Assembly: GCF_001945395.1 (NCBI RefSeq)
Contig: NZ_MSXV01000019.1
Coordinates: 26,622-90,621 of the forward strand
Source of the DNA: Pseudomonas sp. PA15(2017)
Lineage (GTDB): Bacteria; Pseudomonadota; Gammaproteobacteria; Pseudomonadales; Pseudomonadaceae
Reading direction: 5' to 3'
Length of the DNA stretch: 64,000 bases
Shown: piece by piece, positions 25,963 through 35,496 of the stretch
How the letters are laid out: each line of letters opens with the position of its first letter
Numbering within the stretch: position 1 is the first letter of the stretch
Translations under genes and position numbers: made by a program
Notes under the pieces: generated by a model
What the model saw: only the letters and a program-made list of their open reading frames with translations
Told to the model about the DNA's origin: nothing
Databases searched by the model: none

Positions 25963-26733
25963 ATGAAAGCGGTCATTCTTGCCGGCGGGCTGGGTACAAG
26001 GATCAGTGAGGAATCCCACCTCAGACCCAAGCCCATGATCGAGATCGGTGGCAAGCCGATTCTCTGGCACATCATGAAGATCTACTCCCACCACGGTATT
26101 CAGGATTTTGTCATCTGCCTGGGCTACAAGGGCTACGTGATCAAGGAATACTTCGCCAATTACTTCCTGCACATGTCTGACGTGACCTTCGACATGTCGA
26201 AGAACGCCATGGAAGTTCATCAACGCTACGTGGAGCCCTGGCGTGTCACGCTGGTCAATACCGGTGAAGACACTCTGACCGGTGGACGCCTGCGCAGGGT
26301 GCGCGAGCATCTGGGCGACGGGCCGTTCTGCTTCACCTATGGCGATGGTGTGGCGGATGTCGACATCCGAGCCCTGATCGACTTTCACAAGGCCCATGGC
26401 AAGCCGGCGACGGTCACTGCCATCCAGCCGCCCGGCCGTTACGGTGCTCTGAACATGGAGGGCGACCGGGTCGGAGCGTTCCAGGAGAAGCCTGCCGGCG
26501 ACGGTGCCTGGATCAATGGCGGTTTCTTCGTGCTCGACCCTTCGGTCATCGACTACATCGACGGCGATCAGAGCAGTTGGGAAGGCGAGCCGCTGACGCG
26601 GCTCGCGGAGCAGAACCAGCTCATGGCGTTCCGTCATCGTGGCTTCTGGCAGGCGATGGATACGCTGCGTGACAAGAATCAGCTCAACGACCTCTGGTAC
26701 CGCGGGGAGGCGCCTTGGAACCTATGGCGATGA
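25963..26733 (+). CDS. rfbF: Glucose-1-phosphate cytidylyltransferase
   Basis: The 256-residue nucleotidyltransferase has the signature [38 protein letters not shown] and the Tyr-Gly-Asp-Gly catalytic motif near residue 127 ([11 protein letters not shown]). The RfbF family makes CDP-glucose from CTP and glucose 1-phosphate. It heads the sugar operon and overlaps the dehydratase gene, which uses its product. Confidence 0.93.
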   Translation: MKAVILAGGLGTRISEESHLRPKPMIEIGGKPILWHIMKIYSHHGIQDFVICLGYKGYVIKEYFANYFLHMSDVTFDMSKNAMEVHQRYVEPWRVTLVNTGEDTLTGGRLRRVREHLGDGPFCFTYGDGVADVDIRALIDFHKAHGKPATVTAIQPPGRYGALNMEGDRVGAFQEKPAGDGAWINGGFFVLDPSVIDYIDGDQSSWEGEPLTRLAEQNQLMAFRHRGFWQAMDTLRDKNQLNDLWYRGEAPWNLWR

Positions 26734-27806
26734 CTGCTTTTGCAAAGCGCTACCAGGGACGCAGAGTCTTGCTGACCGGACATACCGGGTTCAAAGGTAC
26801 TTGGCTCGCCGCCTGGCTGGTCGAGCTTGGCGCCGAAGTGATCGGTTTTTCCCTGCCGTCTGAAGTGGACGGCGCGTCTGCTCATTGGGATGCATTGGGC
26901 CTGCCGGTTACCGACCGGCGTGGTGATATCCGCGATGCCGTTGCGCTGCAGCGCCTGGTGGCCGAGTTCCAGCCCGAGATCGTGTTTCATCTGGCGGCCC
27001 AGTCGCTGGTGCGGCCCTCTTACCGCCAGCCTCTGGATGCGTGGTCGAGCAATGTGCAGGGCACTGCCAACTTACTGGAGGCCTGCCGTTTGACGCCCGG
27101 CATTACCGCCGTGGTGGTGGTCACCACCGACAAGGTGTATGCCAACCGCGAATGGCCCTGGGGATATCGTGAGTGCGACGAGCTGGCTGGTCATGATCCC
27201 TACAGCGCATCCAAGGCGGCCACCGAACTGTTGTGTGACAGCTACCGCAAGTCGTTCTGGCATCGGTCTGGCCCTTTGCTGGCGACGGCTCGTGCCGGCA
27301 ATGTGATCGGTGGTGGCGACTGGGCGGAGGATCGGCTGATCCCCGATCTGGTTCGTGCGCTACGGACCGGGCAGCCACTACTGATTCGTTCGCCGTCCTC
27401 CACGCGACCCTGGCAGCACGTGCTCGAGTGTCTGTCCGGCTATCTGCTGTTGGGGCAGCGCTTACTGGAAGGTGACCGCGCTTGTGCCGAAGCCTGGAAC
27501 TTCGGCCCGGCGCCCGAGGCCAACCGAAGCGTGGCTGAAATACTCCAGGCTCTGCGGGAGTACTGGCCAACTCTCAACTGGCAAGCCGGTGCCGAGGATG
27601 GTTTGCACGAGGCACGTCTGCTTTATCTGGACAGCGCCAAGGCTCGTGCCGGGCTGAGCTGGATACCAGTCTGGCCGCTGGCCACTGCGCTGCAGATGAC
27701 CGCTGAATGGTATCGTCGTAGTCACGAGCGAGGCGAGGCCTGCACCCGTGAGCAATTGCTGCACTTCATCGGTGCCGCGAGGCGGGCCAGGTGCGTATGG
27801 GCCTGA
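26724..27806 (+). CDS. rfbG: CDP-glucose 4,6-dehydratase
   Basis: The 360-residue extended SDR has a Rossmann motif [12 protein letters not shown] near residue 15 (the GHTGFKG form is typical of RfbG), the active-site TTDK segment, and YSASKAATE with catalytic Tyr and Lys. It converts CDP-glucose to CDP-4-keto-6-deoxyglucose. The start is uncertain: TTG 26715, ATG 26724 and ATG 26730 are possible behind GGGGAGG. It overlaps rfbF in any case. Confidence 0.92.
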   Translation: MAMTAFAKRYQGRRVLLTGHTGFKGTWLAAWLVELGAEVIGFSLPSEVDGASAHWDALGLPVTDRRGDIRDAVALQRLVAEFQPEIVFHLAAQSLVRPSYRQPLDAWSSNVQGTANLLEACRLTPGITAVVVVTTDKVYANREWPWGYRECDELAGHDPYSASKAATELLCDSYRKSFWHRSGPLLATARAGNVIGGGDWAEDRLIPDLVRALRTGQPLLIRSPSSTRPWQHVLECLSGYLLLGQRLLEGDRACAEAWNFGPAPEANRSVAEILQALREYWPTLNWQAGAEDGLHEARLLYLDSAKARAGLSWIPVWPLATALQMTAEWYRRSHERGEACTREQLLHFIGAARRARCVWA

Positions 27807-28354
27807 CGGCGAGCGCAACTCCCATCGAAGGCCTGTTGCGCGTCGATTGCGATTCCCATCGTGATGAGCGGGGCGCTTTCACCCGCCTGTTCTGCGCCAG
27901 CGAACTCGCGCCGCTGCTGGGCGAAAGACGCATCGTACAGATCAACCAGTCGCTCACCCGCCAAGCGGGAGCGGTGCGCGGTCTGCATTTCCAGCATTTC
28001 CCCTATGCTGAGATGAAACTGGTGCGCTGTATCCGAGGGCAGGTGTGGGACGTGGTAGCTGATCTGCGCCGTGATTCTCCGACCTTCCTGCTCTGGCATG
28101 CCGAGGTTCTGAGCGAGGAAAACCGGCGTTTGCTGGTGATACCGGAGGGCTGCGCCCATGGTTTTCAGGTGCTGGAGGAGGACAGCGAGATGCTCTACCT
28201 GCACACCGAGTTCTATCGCCCTGAAGCGGAGAGTGGGGTATGCCACGATGATCCCGCGTTGACCATAGACTGGCCGTTACCGGTGCGAGACCTCTCGGCA
28301 CGCGATCGGCGGCATCCCCCGATCACCATGGATTTCAGAGGGCTGGCACGATGA
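27797..28354 (+). CDS. dTDP-4-dehydrorhamnose 3,5-epimerase family sugar epimerase
   Basis: This 185-residue cupin-type protein is of the RmlC family (DERGAFTRLFCASELAP; INQSLTRQAGAVRGLHFQ with the catalytic His; PEGCAHGFQVLEED; LYLHTEFYRPEAE). With CDP-4-keto-6-deoxyglucose supplied by the two preceding genes, it probably epimerises C3 and/or C5 of the CDP-linked ketosugar rather than a dTDP sugar; this is inferred from context. The start could also be GTG 27791. Confidence 0.85.
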   Translation: MGLTASATPIEGLLRVDCDSHRDERGAFTRLFCASELAPLLGERRIVQINQSLTRQAGAVRGLHFQHFPYAEMKLVRCIRGQVWDVVADLRRDSPTFLLWHAEVLSEENRRLLVIPEGCAHGFQVLEEDSEMLYLHTEFYRPEAESGVCHDDPALTIDWPLPVRDLSARDRRHPPITMDFRGLAR

Positions 28355-29574
28355 ACTGTCGTCACTGCCAGGCCCAACTGCAGCATTCCTTCCTCGATCT
28401 GGGCTATGCGCCGCCGTCGAACGCTTACCTGACCGCGGCGGCTCTGAGCCGGCCCGAGCGCTATTATCCGCTGCGCCTGTGGGTTTGTGAGCAATGCTGG
28501 CTGGTGCAGACCGAGGATTACGCTGACGCCGGTGAGCTGTTCGACGCTGATTACGCCTATTTCTCCTCCACTTCCAGCAGCTGGTTGGCGCACGCACGCA
28601 CCTATGTCGAGCGCATGCGCGAGGCTCTGGCGCTAGGGGCGAGCAGCCTGGTGATCGAGGTGGCTTCGAACGATGGTTACCTGCTACGCAACTTCGTCGA
28701 GGCCGGCGTACCTTGCCTGGGGGTAGAACCGACCGCCAGCACCGCTGACGCTGCCGAGCGACTGGGTATTCCAGTACTGCGCGAGTTCTTTGGTGAGGCT
28801 CTCGGCCAGCGTTTGGCCGAAGAGGGTCGGCAGGCCGACCTGTTGCTGGGCAACAACGTATTCGCCCACGTGCCGGATATCAACGACTTCTCACGCGGGC
28901 TGAAGGCAGCGCTCAAGCCCGGCGGTACTCTGACCCTGGAGTTTCCGCACCTGCTTCGTCTGATTGAGCTGGTGCAATTCGACACTGTCTACCACGAGCA
29001 CTTTTCCTATCTGTCTCTGTACAGCGTGCAGCGCATCCTCGATGTCGCGGGTTTGCGTATTCACGATGTCGAGGAGTTGAACACCCACGGCGGCAGCCTG
29101 CGTATCCACGCTTCGCATCAGGATGACGCCAGGCCCAGCTCGGCGGCGGTCGATGCGGTGCTGCGTGCCGAGCAACAGGCCGGGCTGCGTGATATGGCTA
29201 CCTACCAGGGCTTTCAAGCGCGTGCCGATCGATTGAAGGACGATCTGCTCGGCTTTCTGTTGGAGCAGAAGCGGGCGGGGCAGCGTGTCGCTGCCTACGG
29301 TGCGGCCGCCAAGGGTAATACCATCCTCAACTACGCCGGTATCAAGCCCGACTTGTTGCCCTGTGTGTTCGATGCAGCGCCGTCTAAGCAGGGCAGGTAT
29401 CTGCCGGGCAGCCATGTGCCGATCCGCTCTGCGCAGGAGTTGGACGAGGTACGCCCGGATCTGCTGTTGATTCTGCCGTGGAATATCACCGACGAGGTGA
29501 TGGCACAGAACCAACGCATCCGCGAGTGGGGCGGCCGCTTCGTCACCGCGGTGCCTCGCCTGGAGGTGAAATGA
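28351..29574 (+). CDS. SAM-dependent sugar C-methyltransferase
   Basis: The 407-residue protein has the three-part layout of NDP-sugar C-methyltransferases. An N-terminal zinc-binding module comes first (MNCRHCQAQ ... WVCEQCWLVQ, two CxxC pairs). A SAM fold follows (LVIEVASNDGYLLRNF near residue 92; LLGNNVFAHVPDINDF). A C-terminal domain ends the chain (VAAYGAAAKGNTILNYAG). Relatives methylate C3 of 4-keto-6-deoxysugars (TylCIII type). It starts by an ATGA overlap with the epimerase gene. Its product would be a branched-chain sugar. Confidence 0.88.
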   Translation: MNCRHCQAQLQHSFLDLGYAPPSNAYLTAAALSRPERYYPLRLWVCEQCWLVQTEDYADAGELFDADYAYFSSTSSSWLAHARTYVERMREALALGASSLVIEVASNDGYLLRNFVEAGVPCLGVEPTASTADAAERLGIPVLREFFGEALGQRLAEEGRQADLLLGNNVFAHVPDINDFSRGLKAALKPGGTLTLEFPHLLRLIELVQFDTVYHEHFSYLSLYSVQRILDVAGLRIHDVEELNTHGGSLRIHASHQDDARPSSAAVDAVLRAEQQAGLRDMATYQGFQARADRLKDDLLGFLLEQKRAGQRVAAYGAAAKGNTILNYAGIKPDLLPCVFDAAPSKQGRYLPGSHVPIRSAQELDEVRPDLLLILPWNITDEVMAQNQRIREWGGRFVTAVPRLEVK

Positions 29575-30695
29575 AGCCGCGCATCCAGTACACCCAGCCG
29601 TCGATTTCCGAGCTGGAAGTGCAGTATGTGACCGATGCCGCCCGCCACGGCTGGGGGCCGCGTTGCTATGAGTACATCGAGCGTTTCGAGGCGGCCTTCA
29701 GGCGACACCTGGGTGTCAAGCACGCTATCGCCACCTCGAGCTGCACCGGTGCCATGCATATGGGCCTGGCGGCGCTCGGTGTCGGGCCGGGCGACGAGGT
29801 CATTCTCGCCGACACCAATTGGATCGCCTCGGTGGCGCCGGCCGTGCATCTGGGAGCGACACCGGTGTTCGTCGATATCTGCCAGGAAAGCTGGTGCCTG
29901 GATGCCGCGCGTGTTGAGGAGGCCATCACGCCGCGCACTCGGGTAATCATCGCTGTTCACCTGTACGGCAACCTCTGTGCCATGGACGAACTGCTGGCCA
30001 TCGGTAAGCGCTACGGTATAGCGGTTATCGAAGATGCAGCCGAGGCCATCGGCTCCGAATGGCAGGGCCAGCGCGCCGGTAGCATGGGGCGCTTTGGTGT
30101 GTTCTCCTTCCATGGCACCAAGACTATGACCACTGGCGAAGGCGGCATGTTCGTCACTAACGACGACGAGCTGTTCGAGCGGGTGTTAAGCCTGTCCAAC
30201 CATGGCCGGGTGAAAGAGCAGACGCGTCAGTTCTGGCCCGACCTGCTGGGTTTCAAATATAAGATTTCCAACCTGCAGGCCGCGCTGGGCTGTGCCCAGA
30301 CCGAGCGTATTGACGAGCTTATCGAGCGCAAGCGGGCCATCATGGCAGTCTATCGCGAGCGTCTAGGCCATCTGTCAGGCTTGAGCCTGAACCCACAGCC
30401 GGAGGGTACCCGCATCGGCGCCTGGATGCCCACGGTAGTCTTCGACACGGCCCTTGGTATCACCCGCGAGCGTCTGTTGAGCCGCTTCGTGGCGGACAAT
30501 ATCGATGCCCGGGTGTTTTTCTACCCGCTTTCGGGGTTGCCGATGTTTCAGGGGCGTGTGCCGGCCGCAGGCGGCCACTCGGCCAGCATTCCCGAACGGG
30601 CCGTCAACCTGCCGAGCTTCCATGACATGACCGATGCCGATATAGACCGCGTCTGCGGGGTGGTCGAGGCGCTGCATGGGGAGGCTAGGCGGTGA
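29571..30695 (+). CDS. DegT/DnrJ/EryC1/StrS family sugar aminotransferase
   Basis: The 374-residue PLP enzyme has Lys184 in SFHGTKTMTTGEGGMF, the Schiff-base lysine of true aminotransferases. RfbH-type 3-dehydratases have His there, so dehydration is unlikely. The substrate signature resembles perosamine/viosamine-type 4-aminotransferases. It is expected to aminate C4 of the CDP-4-keto sugar using glutamate. It overlaps the preceding gene by ATGA; ATG 29571 was chosen over the open upstream frame. Confidence 0.88.
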   Translation: MKPRIQYTQPSISELEVQYVTDAARHGWGPRCYEYIERFEAAFRRHLGVKHAIATSSCTGAMHMGLAALGVGPGDEVILADTNWIASVAPAVHLGATPVFVDICQESWCLDAARVEEAITPRTRVIIAVHLYGNLCAMDELLAIGKRYGIAVIEDAAEAIGSEWQGQRAGSMGRFGVFSFHGTKTMTTGEGGMFVTNDDELFERVLSLSNHGRVKEQTRQFWPDLLGFKYKISNLQAALGCAQTERIDELIERKRAIMAVYRERLGHLSGLSLNPQPEGTRIGAWMPTVVFDTALGITRERLLSRFVADNIDARVFFYPLSGLPMFQGRVPAAGGHSASIPERAVNLPSFHDMTDADIDRVCGVVEALHGEARR

Positions 30696-31420
30696 GCACG
30701 GTGGTGATCTCCCAACCGATGTACTTCCCTTGGGTAGGTATGTTCGAACAGTGGCGGTTGGCCGACGATTTCTCTTTTTTCGATAATGTCCAGTTCGCCC
30801 GCGGCTTCATCAACAGGGTGCAATACAAGACTCCTGACGGCAGCGCATGGCTGACGGTGCCACTGCGCCAGCACAGCCGTGACACGCGTATCTGCGACCT
30901 GGAGTGCGCCGAAGAGTCGGGCTGGCGCGACAAGCACCTGCGTACCCTGGCCATGGCACTGTCCGGCACGCCGCATCTGCAGGATGCGCTCGGACTGGCC
31001 GAGTCTGTGCTGCTGCGCCGTGACCTGGGTCTCTGCGAACTGCTCATCGAAGGCATGCAGGCGGTGGCAGGCTACTTCGACCTGCTGGACGGCAAGCGCC
31101 TGCATCGCTCCTCGCAATTAGCGGTGACGGGTCGCAAGAGTGAATTGATTCAGGGTCTGGTAGCGCACTTGGGTGGCGACCGCTACGTGACAGGGATGGG
31201 CGCCCTGAATTACCTGGATCACGAAGCTTTCGAGCAGGCCGGTATCGAAGTCTGCTACATGGATTACCGCAAGCGTGAGTATCCACAGAAGTTTTCCACA
31301 TTTACCCCTTACGTCACCATCCTCGATCTGGTGGCCAACTGCGGACGAGAAGGTAGAGCCGTCATAGAATCAGGTGTTATTCACTGGCGGCAGGCGCTGG
31401 CAGCGAGGGGACAGGTATGA
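30692..31420 (+). CDS. WbqC family protein
   Basis: This 242-residue protein starts at GTG 30692, overlapping the previous stop. It shows the WbqC-like pattern MSTVVISQPMYFPWVGMFEQWRLADDFSFFDNVQF and YKTPDGSAWLTVPL, ending with HEAFEQAGIEVCYMDYRKREYPQ. The family is found in O-antigen and surface-sugar clusters. Its biochemical activity is not established to my knowledge; acyl or aminoacyl transfer onto amino sugars has been suggested from context. No membrane segment. Confidence 0.82.
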   Translation: MSTVVISQPMYFPWVGMFEQWRLADDFSFFDNVQFARGFINRVQYKTPDGSAWLTVPLRQHSRDTRICDLECAEESGWRDKHLRTLAMALSGTPHLQDALGLAESVLLRRDLGLCELLIEGMQAVAGYFDLLDGKRLHRSSQLAVTGRKSELIQGLVAHLGGDRYVTGMGALNYLDHEAFEQAGIEVCYMDYRKREYPQKFSTFTPYVTILDLVANCGREGRAVIESGVIHWRQALAARGQV

Positions 31421-32142
31421 GTAAGTTGAATGAAGTGACTTCGCAGTACAAGCCGGGAGCTGTGACTTCTCTGGAGAACGAGCTGATCCTCAACTGGTAC
31501 CCGCCGCGTATCCTGCGCCGTCTCGAAGTGCTGAAACCGAATTCTCTGCTGGAGCTGGGACTGGGTCATGGCTATACCACGGCACTGTTCAACCAGTATT
31601 TCCAGCGCCACGTGGTGCTCGAGGGGGCGTCGGTGGTGATCGACTTGTTTCGGCAAAACTATCCGGGGCTGAACATCGAACTGGTGGAGGGCTATTTCGA
31701 GCACTTCGACAGCGACGAGCACTTCGACGTGGTGATGATGGGCTTCATCCTCGAGCATGTGGACGACCCCGGGCTGATCCTGCGTCGCTTCCGCGGCAAT
31801 CTGCGCCCCGATGGTCGGCTCTACGTCGCGGTTCCCAACGCCAAGTCACTTAATCGACGTCTGGGACTGGCCATGGGCAAGATCGACGATATTTACGGAC
31901 TCAACGCCAATGACCACGCGCTAGGTCATCAGCGTCAGTTTTGCCGCGACACCCTCAAGGAGCTGCTACAGGCGGAAGGCTACCAAGTCACTTGGGAGGA
32001 AGGCATCTACCTCAAACCGCTGCCGCTCGGCTACATGCAAACCATGCCGGAGTTCGAGGAGAACCTGCAGGCCATGTGCGAGGTGGGTGTGGACTTTCCA
32101 GATCTTTGCGTCGGTCTTCTGATGGAAGTGCAGGTCGCCTGA
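31417..32142 (+). CDS. Class I SAM-dependent methyltransferase
   Basis: The 241-residue protein has SAM-binding motif I LLELGLGHGYTTALF (near residue 47), an acidic motif II region, and the post-motif segment GFILEHVDDPGLILRRFRGNLRPDGRLYVAVPN. It probably methylates a sugar hydroxyl or an acyl substituent of the glycan; the target is unknown. It overlaps WbqC (ATGA) and the next gene (TGATG). Confidence 0.85.
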   Translation: MSKLNEVTSQYKPGAVTSLENELILNWYPPRILRRLEVLKPNSLLELGLGHGYTTALFNQYFQRHVVLEGASVVIDLFRQNYPGLNIELVEGYFEHFDSDEHFDVVMMGFILEHVDDPGLILRRFRGNLRPDGRLYVAVPNAKSLNRRLGLAMGKIDDIYGLNANDHALGHQRQFCRDTLKELLQAEGYQVTWEEGIYLKPLPLGYMQTMPEFEENLQAMCEVGVDFPDLCVGLLMEVQVA

Positions 32143-33017
32143 TGCGGCGTGCGCTGGTAGTGGGCCCACACTCGATGCTTGGCAGCCGGTTGACGGAGCA
32201 CCTGCGCGCGCAGGGATGGCAGGTGATCGGAGTAGGGCGTTCGGATGACTGCGAAATATCGCTGGAACTGGGTAGCGATGCGTTGCGTACCGACTTTCCC
32301 GGTGTTGAGGCGGATGTGCTTTTTCACTGTGCGGCGGCCTTCGGCGACGACTCGCCGCAGGGTGCCTGGTTGAACGACCGGGTCAACGTGCTCGGCGCCC
32401 ACCAGGTGCTGGCGTTGGCGCGGGCGGCCGGATGCCAGCAGGTGGTGTACGCCGGAAGCACCTCGTCCGCGCGACGCGAGAGCATGGCTTTTGCGAACAG
32501 CTACGGTGCCTCCAAGGCCCGTGCAGAGGGTATTCTGGCCAGGGGGTTGGCGCAGAGCGGACAAGCCTTTGTCAGCCTGCGCTTTGCCCAGCTGTACGAC
32601 GAGCGAGGCGAGTGCGTGCGGCATCAGCGGTGGTTCGGGCGGATCATCAGTCATGCCCGTACTGGTCGTGATCTGCGTCTGCCGCCTGGTGATGCGCTGC
32701 GCAATTTCGTGCACGTGCGCGATGCGGTCACCGCGATGGTCGCCGTCAGCGAGGCTCGGGTGGAGGGAGTGCTACACGTTTGCCATCCCCATAGGCAGAG
32801 TCATCTGGACATCGCCCGCCACGCGTACGAGGTTTTTGGCGAGGGTGGTGAAGTGCAGATCGCGACAGAGAAGAAGCCCTTTGCGGAGGCCTATTTTCCA
32901 CCCGCGTCACCCGAAATGGCTGCGCTGGGGCTGGTCTTCACGTCCATGGCGGATGGCCTGCGTGGTATCCGCGATGGTGGCCATGCCGTGCGCTTCGAGG
33001 TGTTCGATGTCACCTGA
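32142..33017 (+). CDS. NAD(P)-dependent SDR / sugar epimerase-dehydratase-like
   Basis: The 291-residue protein has a Rossmann start with an atypical glycine motif (VVGPHSMLGSRLTEHL), YAGSTSSARRES, and the YxxxK pair in NSYGASKARAE. It belongs to the extended SDR superfamily of sugar-nucleotide epimerases and reductases. It could reduce or epimerise the CDP-sugar after methylation. ATG 32142 overlaps the previous stop; the frame is open much further upstream inside the methyltransferase gene, which is coincidental. Confidence 0.78.
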   Translation: MRRALVVGPHSMLGSRLTEHLRAQGWQVIGVGRSDDCEISLELGSDALRTDFPGVEADVLFHCAAAFGDDSPQGAWLNDRVNVLGAHQVLALARAAGCQQVVYAGSTSSARRESMAFANSYGASKARAEGILARGLAQSGQAFVSLRFAQLYDERGECVRHQRWFGRIISHARTGRDLRLPPGDALRNFVHVRDAVTAMVAVSEARVEGVLHVCHPHRQSHLDIARHAYEVFGEGGEVQIATEKKPFAEAYFPPASPEMAALGLVFTSMADGLRGIRDGGHAVRFEVFDVT

Positions 33018-33993
33018 GACCTTAGTTGTGCGAGTACTGGTGACGGGCGTAGGCGCGATCATTGGCCAGGGCGTCGTCAAATCGCTGCGTCAACTGCCAG
33101 GTGTGTACATCGTTGGCCTCGACCGTGATCCGCAGGCCTTCGGCCGTCATGCCTGTGACGCTTTCCAGGTCAAGCCGCAGGTGGCGGAAACGGATCCGGC
33201 CTACGAGCGTTTTTTACAGGAGTTGCTGGAGCGCGAGGCGATCGATCTCGTGTTGCCAGGTATCGAACAGGACGTTTTTCATTTCGATGCGCGCCGCGAG
33301 TTGTTCGCCAGTGCTGGAGTGGCCGTAGTACTCAACGACAGTCGCCTGATCAGCCTGGCGCGGGACAAGTGGCGCCTGCATCAGGCACTGTTGGAGGCCG
33401 GTTTGCCGGCAATCCCGAGCAGCCGCTCGACCGACTGGGAGCAGGTACAGGCAGAGCTCGGCCCTGCACCGCTGCTGTGCAAGCCGCGTCAGGGGTCGGG
33501 CGGCCGTGGACAGGCTTTGGTGGAGAACGAGGACGATCTGCATTACCAGTCGCGTAAGCAGGGCGAGAATTTCATGCTGCAGCGGCTTATCGGCAGTGCC
33601 GACGAAGAATATACCGTCGGCCTGTTCGGCTATGGCGATGGCGAGTCCAGTCGGCCGGCCATCTTGCAGCGCACCTTGGGCCCTGGCGGCGCCACCTGGT
33701 GTGCCCGCAGCGTCGCTGGTGATCCGTTGATCCAGAGTGCCTGCGAGGCGTTGACCGCGCATTTTCGGCCGGTGGGCCCGACCAATTACCAGTTCCGCAA
33801 GGCTGATGGTCGTGTCTGGCTGCTGGAGATCAACCCACGTCTGTCAGCATCGGTATCGCTGCGCGCGGCGCTCGGTTGCAACGAGGCAGCCATGAGCATC
33901 GATTATTTCTGTCGCGGCCAGCGCCCGGCGCTCGCCGAGTGGCGAGCGGCTCGGTGCAGCCGTTACATAGAGGATCACATCGAGTACTTATGA
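33007..33993 (+). CDS. ATP-grasp family ligase
   Basis: The 328-residue protein has an N-terminal pre-ATP-grasp Rossmann-like part (RVLVTGVGAIIGQGVVKSL, VVGLDRDPQAFG-like), an ATP-grasp core (LLCKPRQGSGGRG near residue 157; EYTVGLFG) and the metal-binding EINPRLS near the C-terminus. ATP-grasp enzymes join a carboxylate to an amine or thiol through an acyl phosphate. Beside an amino-sugar aminotransferase it may acylate the sugar amine; this is inference. GTG 33028 is an alternative start. Confidence 0.82.
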   Translation: MSPETLVVRVLVTGVGAIIGQGVVKSLRQLPGVYIVGLDRDPQAFGRHACDAFQVKPQVAETDPAYERFLQELLEREAIDLVLPGIEQDVFHFDARRELFASAGVAVVLNDSRLISLARDKWRLHQALLEAGLPAIPSSRSTDWEQVQAELGPAPLLCKPRQGSGGRGQALVENEDDLHYQSRKQGENFMLQRLIGSADEEYTVGLFGYGDGESSRPAILQRTLGPGGATWCARSVAGDPLIQSACEALTAHFRPVGPTNYQFRKADGRVWLLEINPRLSASVSLRAALGCNEAAMSIDYFCRGQRPALAEWRAARCSRYIEDHIEYL

Positions 33994-34697
33994 TCGCGCT
34001 GATATCGGATGTTCATGGCAATTTCCCGGCCCTGCGCGCGGTACTGGCGGAGGCGGATCGCCTGGGTTGCACGCGGGTGATCTCCCTGGGCGATGTGACT
34101 GGCTATTACGCCGAACCGGAGAAATGCATCGATCTGCTAACCCAGTATGGCGCTGTGCAATTGCTTGGCAATCACGACAGCTATCTGGTGGACGGCACCG
34201 GTTGCCCTCGGTCGCGGTTGGTGTCGTCGCTGCTGGAGCACCAGACTCGGGTGGTTCGTCGTGACCAGATCGAGCTGCTCGCCGGCCTGACTTCACAATA
34301 TGAGGAGGGCGACGCCTGTTTCGTGCATGGTGGCTGGGAGGATCCGCGCGATCAATATCTCTACCAGGTTTCTCCAGACAAGCTGACTGGCCCCTGGCGC
34401 TACTACTTTTCCGGTCATACCCATGTCCAGGTACTGGCGTCGCTGGGGGAAAAAACCTATTGCAACCCGGGCTCCGTTGGCCAGCCGCGTGATGGTGATC
34501 CGCGGGCGGCCTTCGCCCTGTTCGACGGTAAACGAATCATCCTGCAGCGGATTTCCTACGATATCGACGAGACGGCCGCGGCGATGCGCCGGGCAGGCTA
34601 CGACGAGCCGCGGCTATGGGAAAACCTCTATATCGGCGCCCAGATCGGTGGGCGCATCGACAAAGTCGAAATCATCGAGCGAGAGCACACGAAGTGA
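33990..34697 (+). CDS. Calcineurin-like metallophosphoesterase
   Basis: The 235-residue protein has the complete metal-ligand set: DVHGN (residue 7 onwards), GDVTGY, GNHD, and SGHTHVQ near residue 145, with NPGSVGQPRDGDPRAAFALF typical of the YfcE/MJ0936 group. It should hydrolyse a phosphoester with two divalent metals. It is translationally coupled to the ATP-grasp gene (ATGA). Its role in the glycan pathway, such as removing a phosphate from an intermediate, is not obvious. Confidence 0.85.
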   Translation: MIALISDVHGNFPALRAVLAEADRLGCTRVISLGDVTGYYAEPEKCIDLLTQYGAVQLLGNHDSYLVDGTGCPRSRLVSSLLEHQTRVVRRDQIELLAGLTSQYEEGDACFVHGGWEDPRDQYLYQVSPDKLTGPWRYYFSGHTHVQVLASLGEKTYCNPGSVGQPRDGDPRAAFALFDGKRIILQRISYDIDETAAAMRRAGYDEPRLWENLYIGAQIGGRIDKVEIIEREHTK

Positions 34698-35440
34698 GCG
34701 CAAACGACGAGTTTCAAGCGGAAGTGCAACGCAACATAAAGGCCGCTGGGCAGGATCAGGGCCTCAAGGAGCGTTCCCTGGACTGGATGCTAGAGGCAGG
34801 TGGCAAGTACCGCTACTCCTACAACTTCAGCTGGCTGGGTCGGCCAATCATCCAGTATCCGCAGGACATAGTGGCCATGCAGGAGCTGGTGTGGGCTGTG
34901 CAGCCGGAACTGATCATCGAAACCGGCATCGCCCACGGAGGATCGCTGATTCTCTTCGCCTCGCTGCTGGAGCTCAACGCGGCCTGTGGTGGCCCTTGCG
35001 ATGCAAGGGTGTTGGGTATCGACATCGACATCCGCCAGCACAACCGCGATGCCATCGAAGCGCACCCGATGTCTCGACGCATCGACATGATCCAGGGCTC
35101 TAGCATTGCGCCAGAAGTGGTGGAGCAGGTGCGCCAGGCGGCGCAGGGCAAACGGGTGCTGGTGTCGTTGGACAGTAACCATACCCACGACCACGTGCTG
35201 GCCGAGCTGCACGCTTATGCGCCGCTGGTATCGCCGGGCAGTTACTGTGTGGTGTTCGACACCGTGGTGGAAGACACTCCCGACGAATTGCAGGCCGACC
35301 GCCCATGGCGCAAGGGCAATAGCCCGAAGTCAGCGGTGCGCGAATACTTGGTCAATCATCCAGAGTTCCAGGTGGATGTGCGGATGGACAACAAACTGCT
35401 GATCAGCGTGGCGCCGGAAGGCTACCTGAAGCGGATTTGA
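34694..35440 (+). CDS. CmcI / rhamnosyl O-methyltransferase family protein
   Basis: The 248-residue protein has GRPIIQYPQDIVAMQELVW and ELIIETGIAHGGSLILFASLL, the SAM-binding region of the family first described as cephalosporin hydroxylases (CmcI), which also includes sugar O-methyltransferases. DSNHTHDHVLAEL follows. O-methylation of the glycan is the likelier role here. It starts at GTG 34694, overlapping the previous stop. Confidence 0.85.
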   Translation: MSANDEFQAEVQRNIKAAGQDQGLKERSLDWMLEAGGKYRYSYNFSWLGRPIIQYPQDIVAMQELVWAVQPELIIETGIAHGGSLILFASLLELNAACGGPCDARVLGIDIDIRQHNRDAIEAHPMSRRIDMIQGSSIAPEVVEQVRQAAQGKRVLVSLDSNHTHDHVLAELHAYAPLVSPGSYCVVFDTVVEDTPDELQADRPWRKGNSPKSAVREYLVNHPEFQVDVRMDNKLLISVAPEGYLKRI

Positions 35441-35496
35441 AATCGATAATGCGGGCTCCGGTAATCCGGAGTACAAAAACATGCTGCGGGGTGCGC

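Noticed and set aside
29571..30695. RfbH-type CDP-4-keto-6-deoxyglucose 3-dehydratase
   Set aside because: The PLP lysine is present in SFHGTKTMTTGEGG, and the iron-sulphur cysteines of RfbH are absent.
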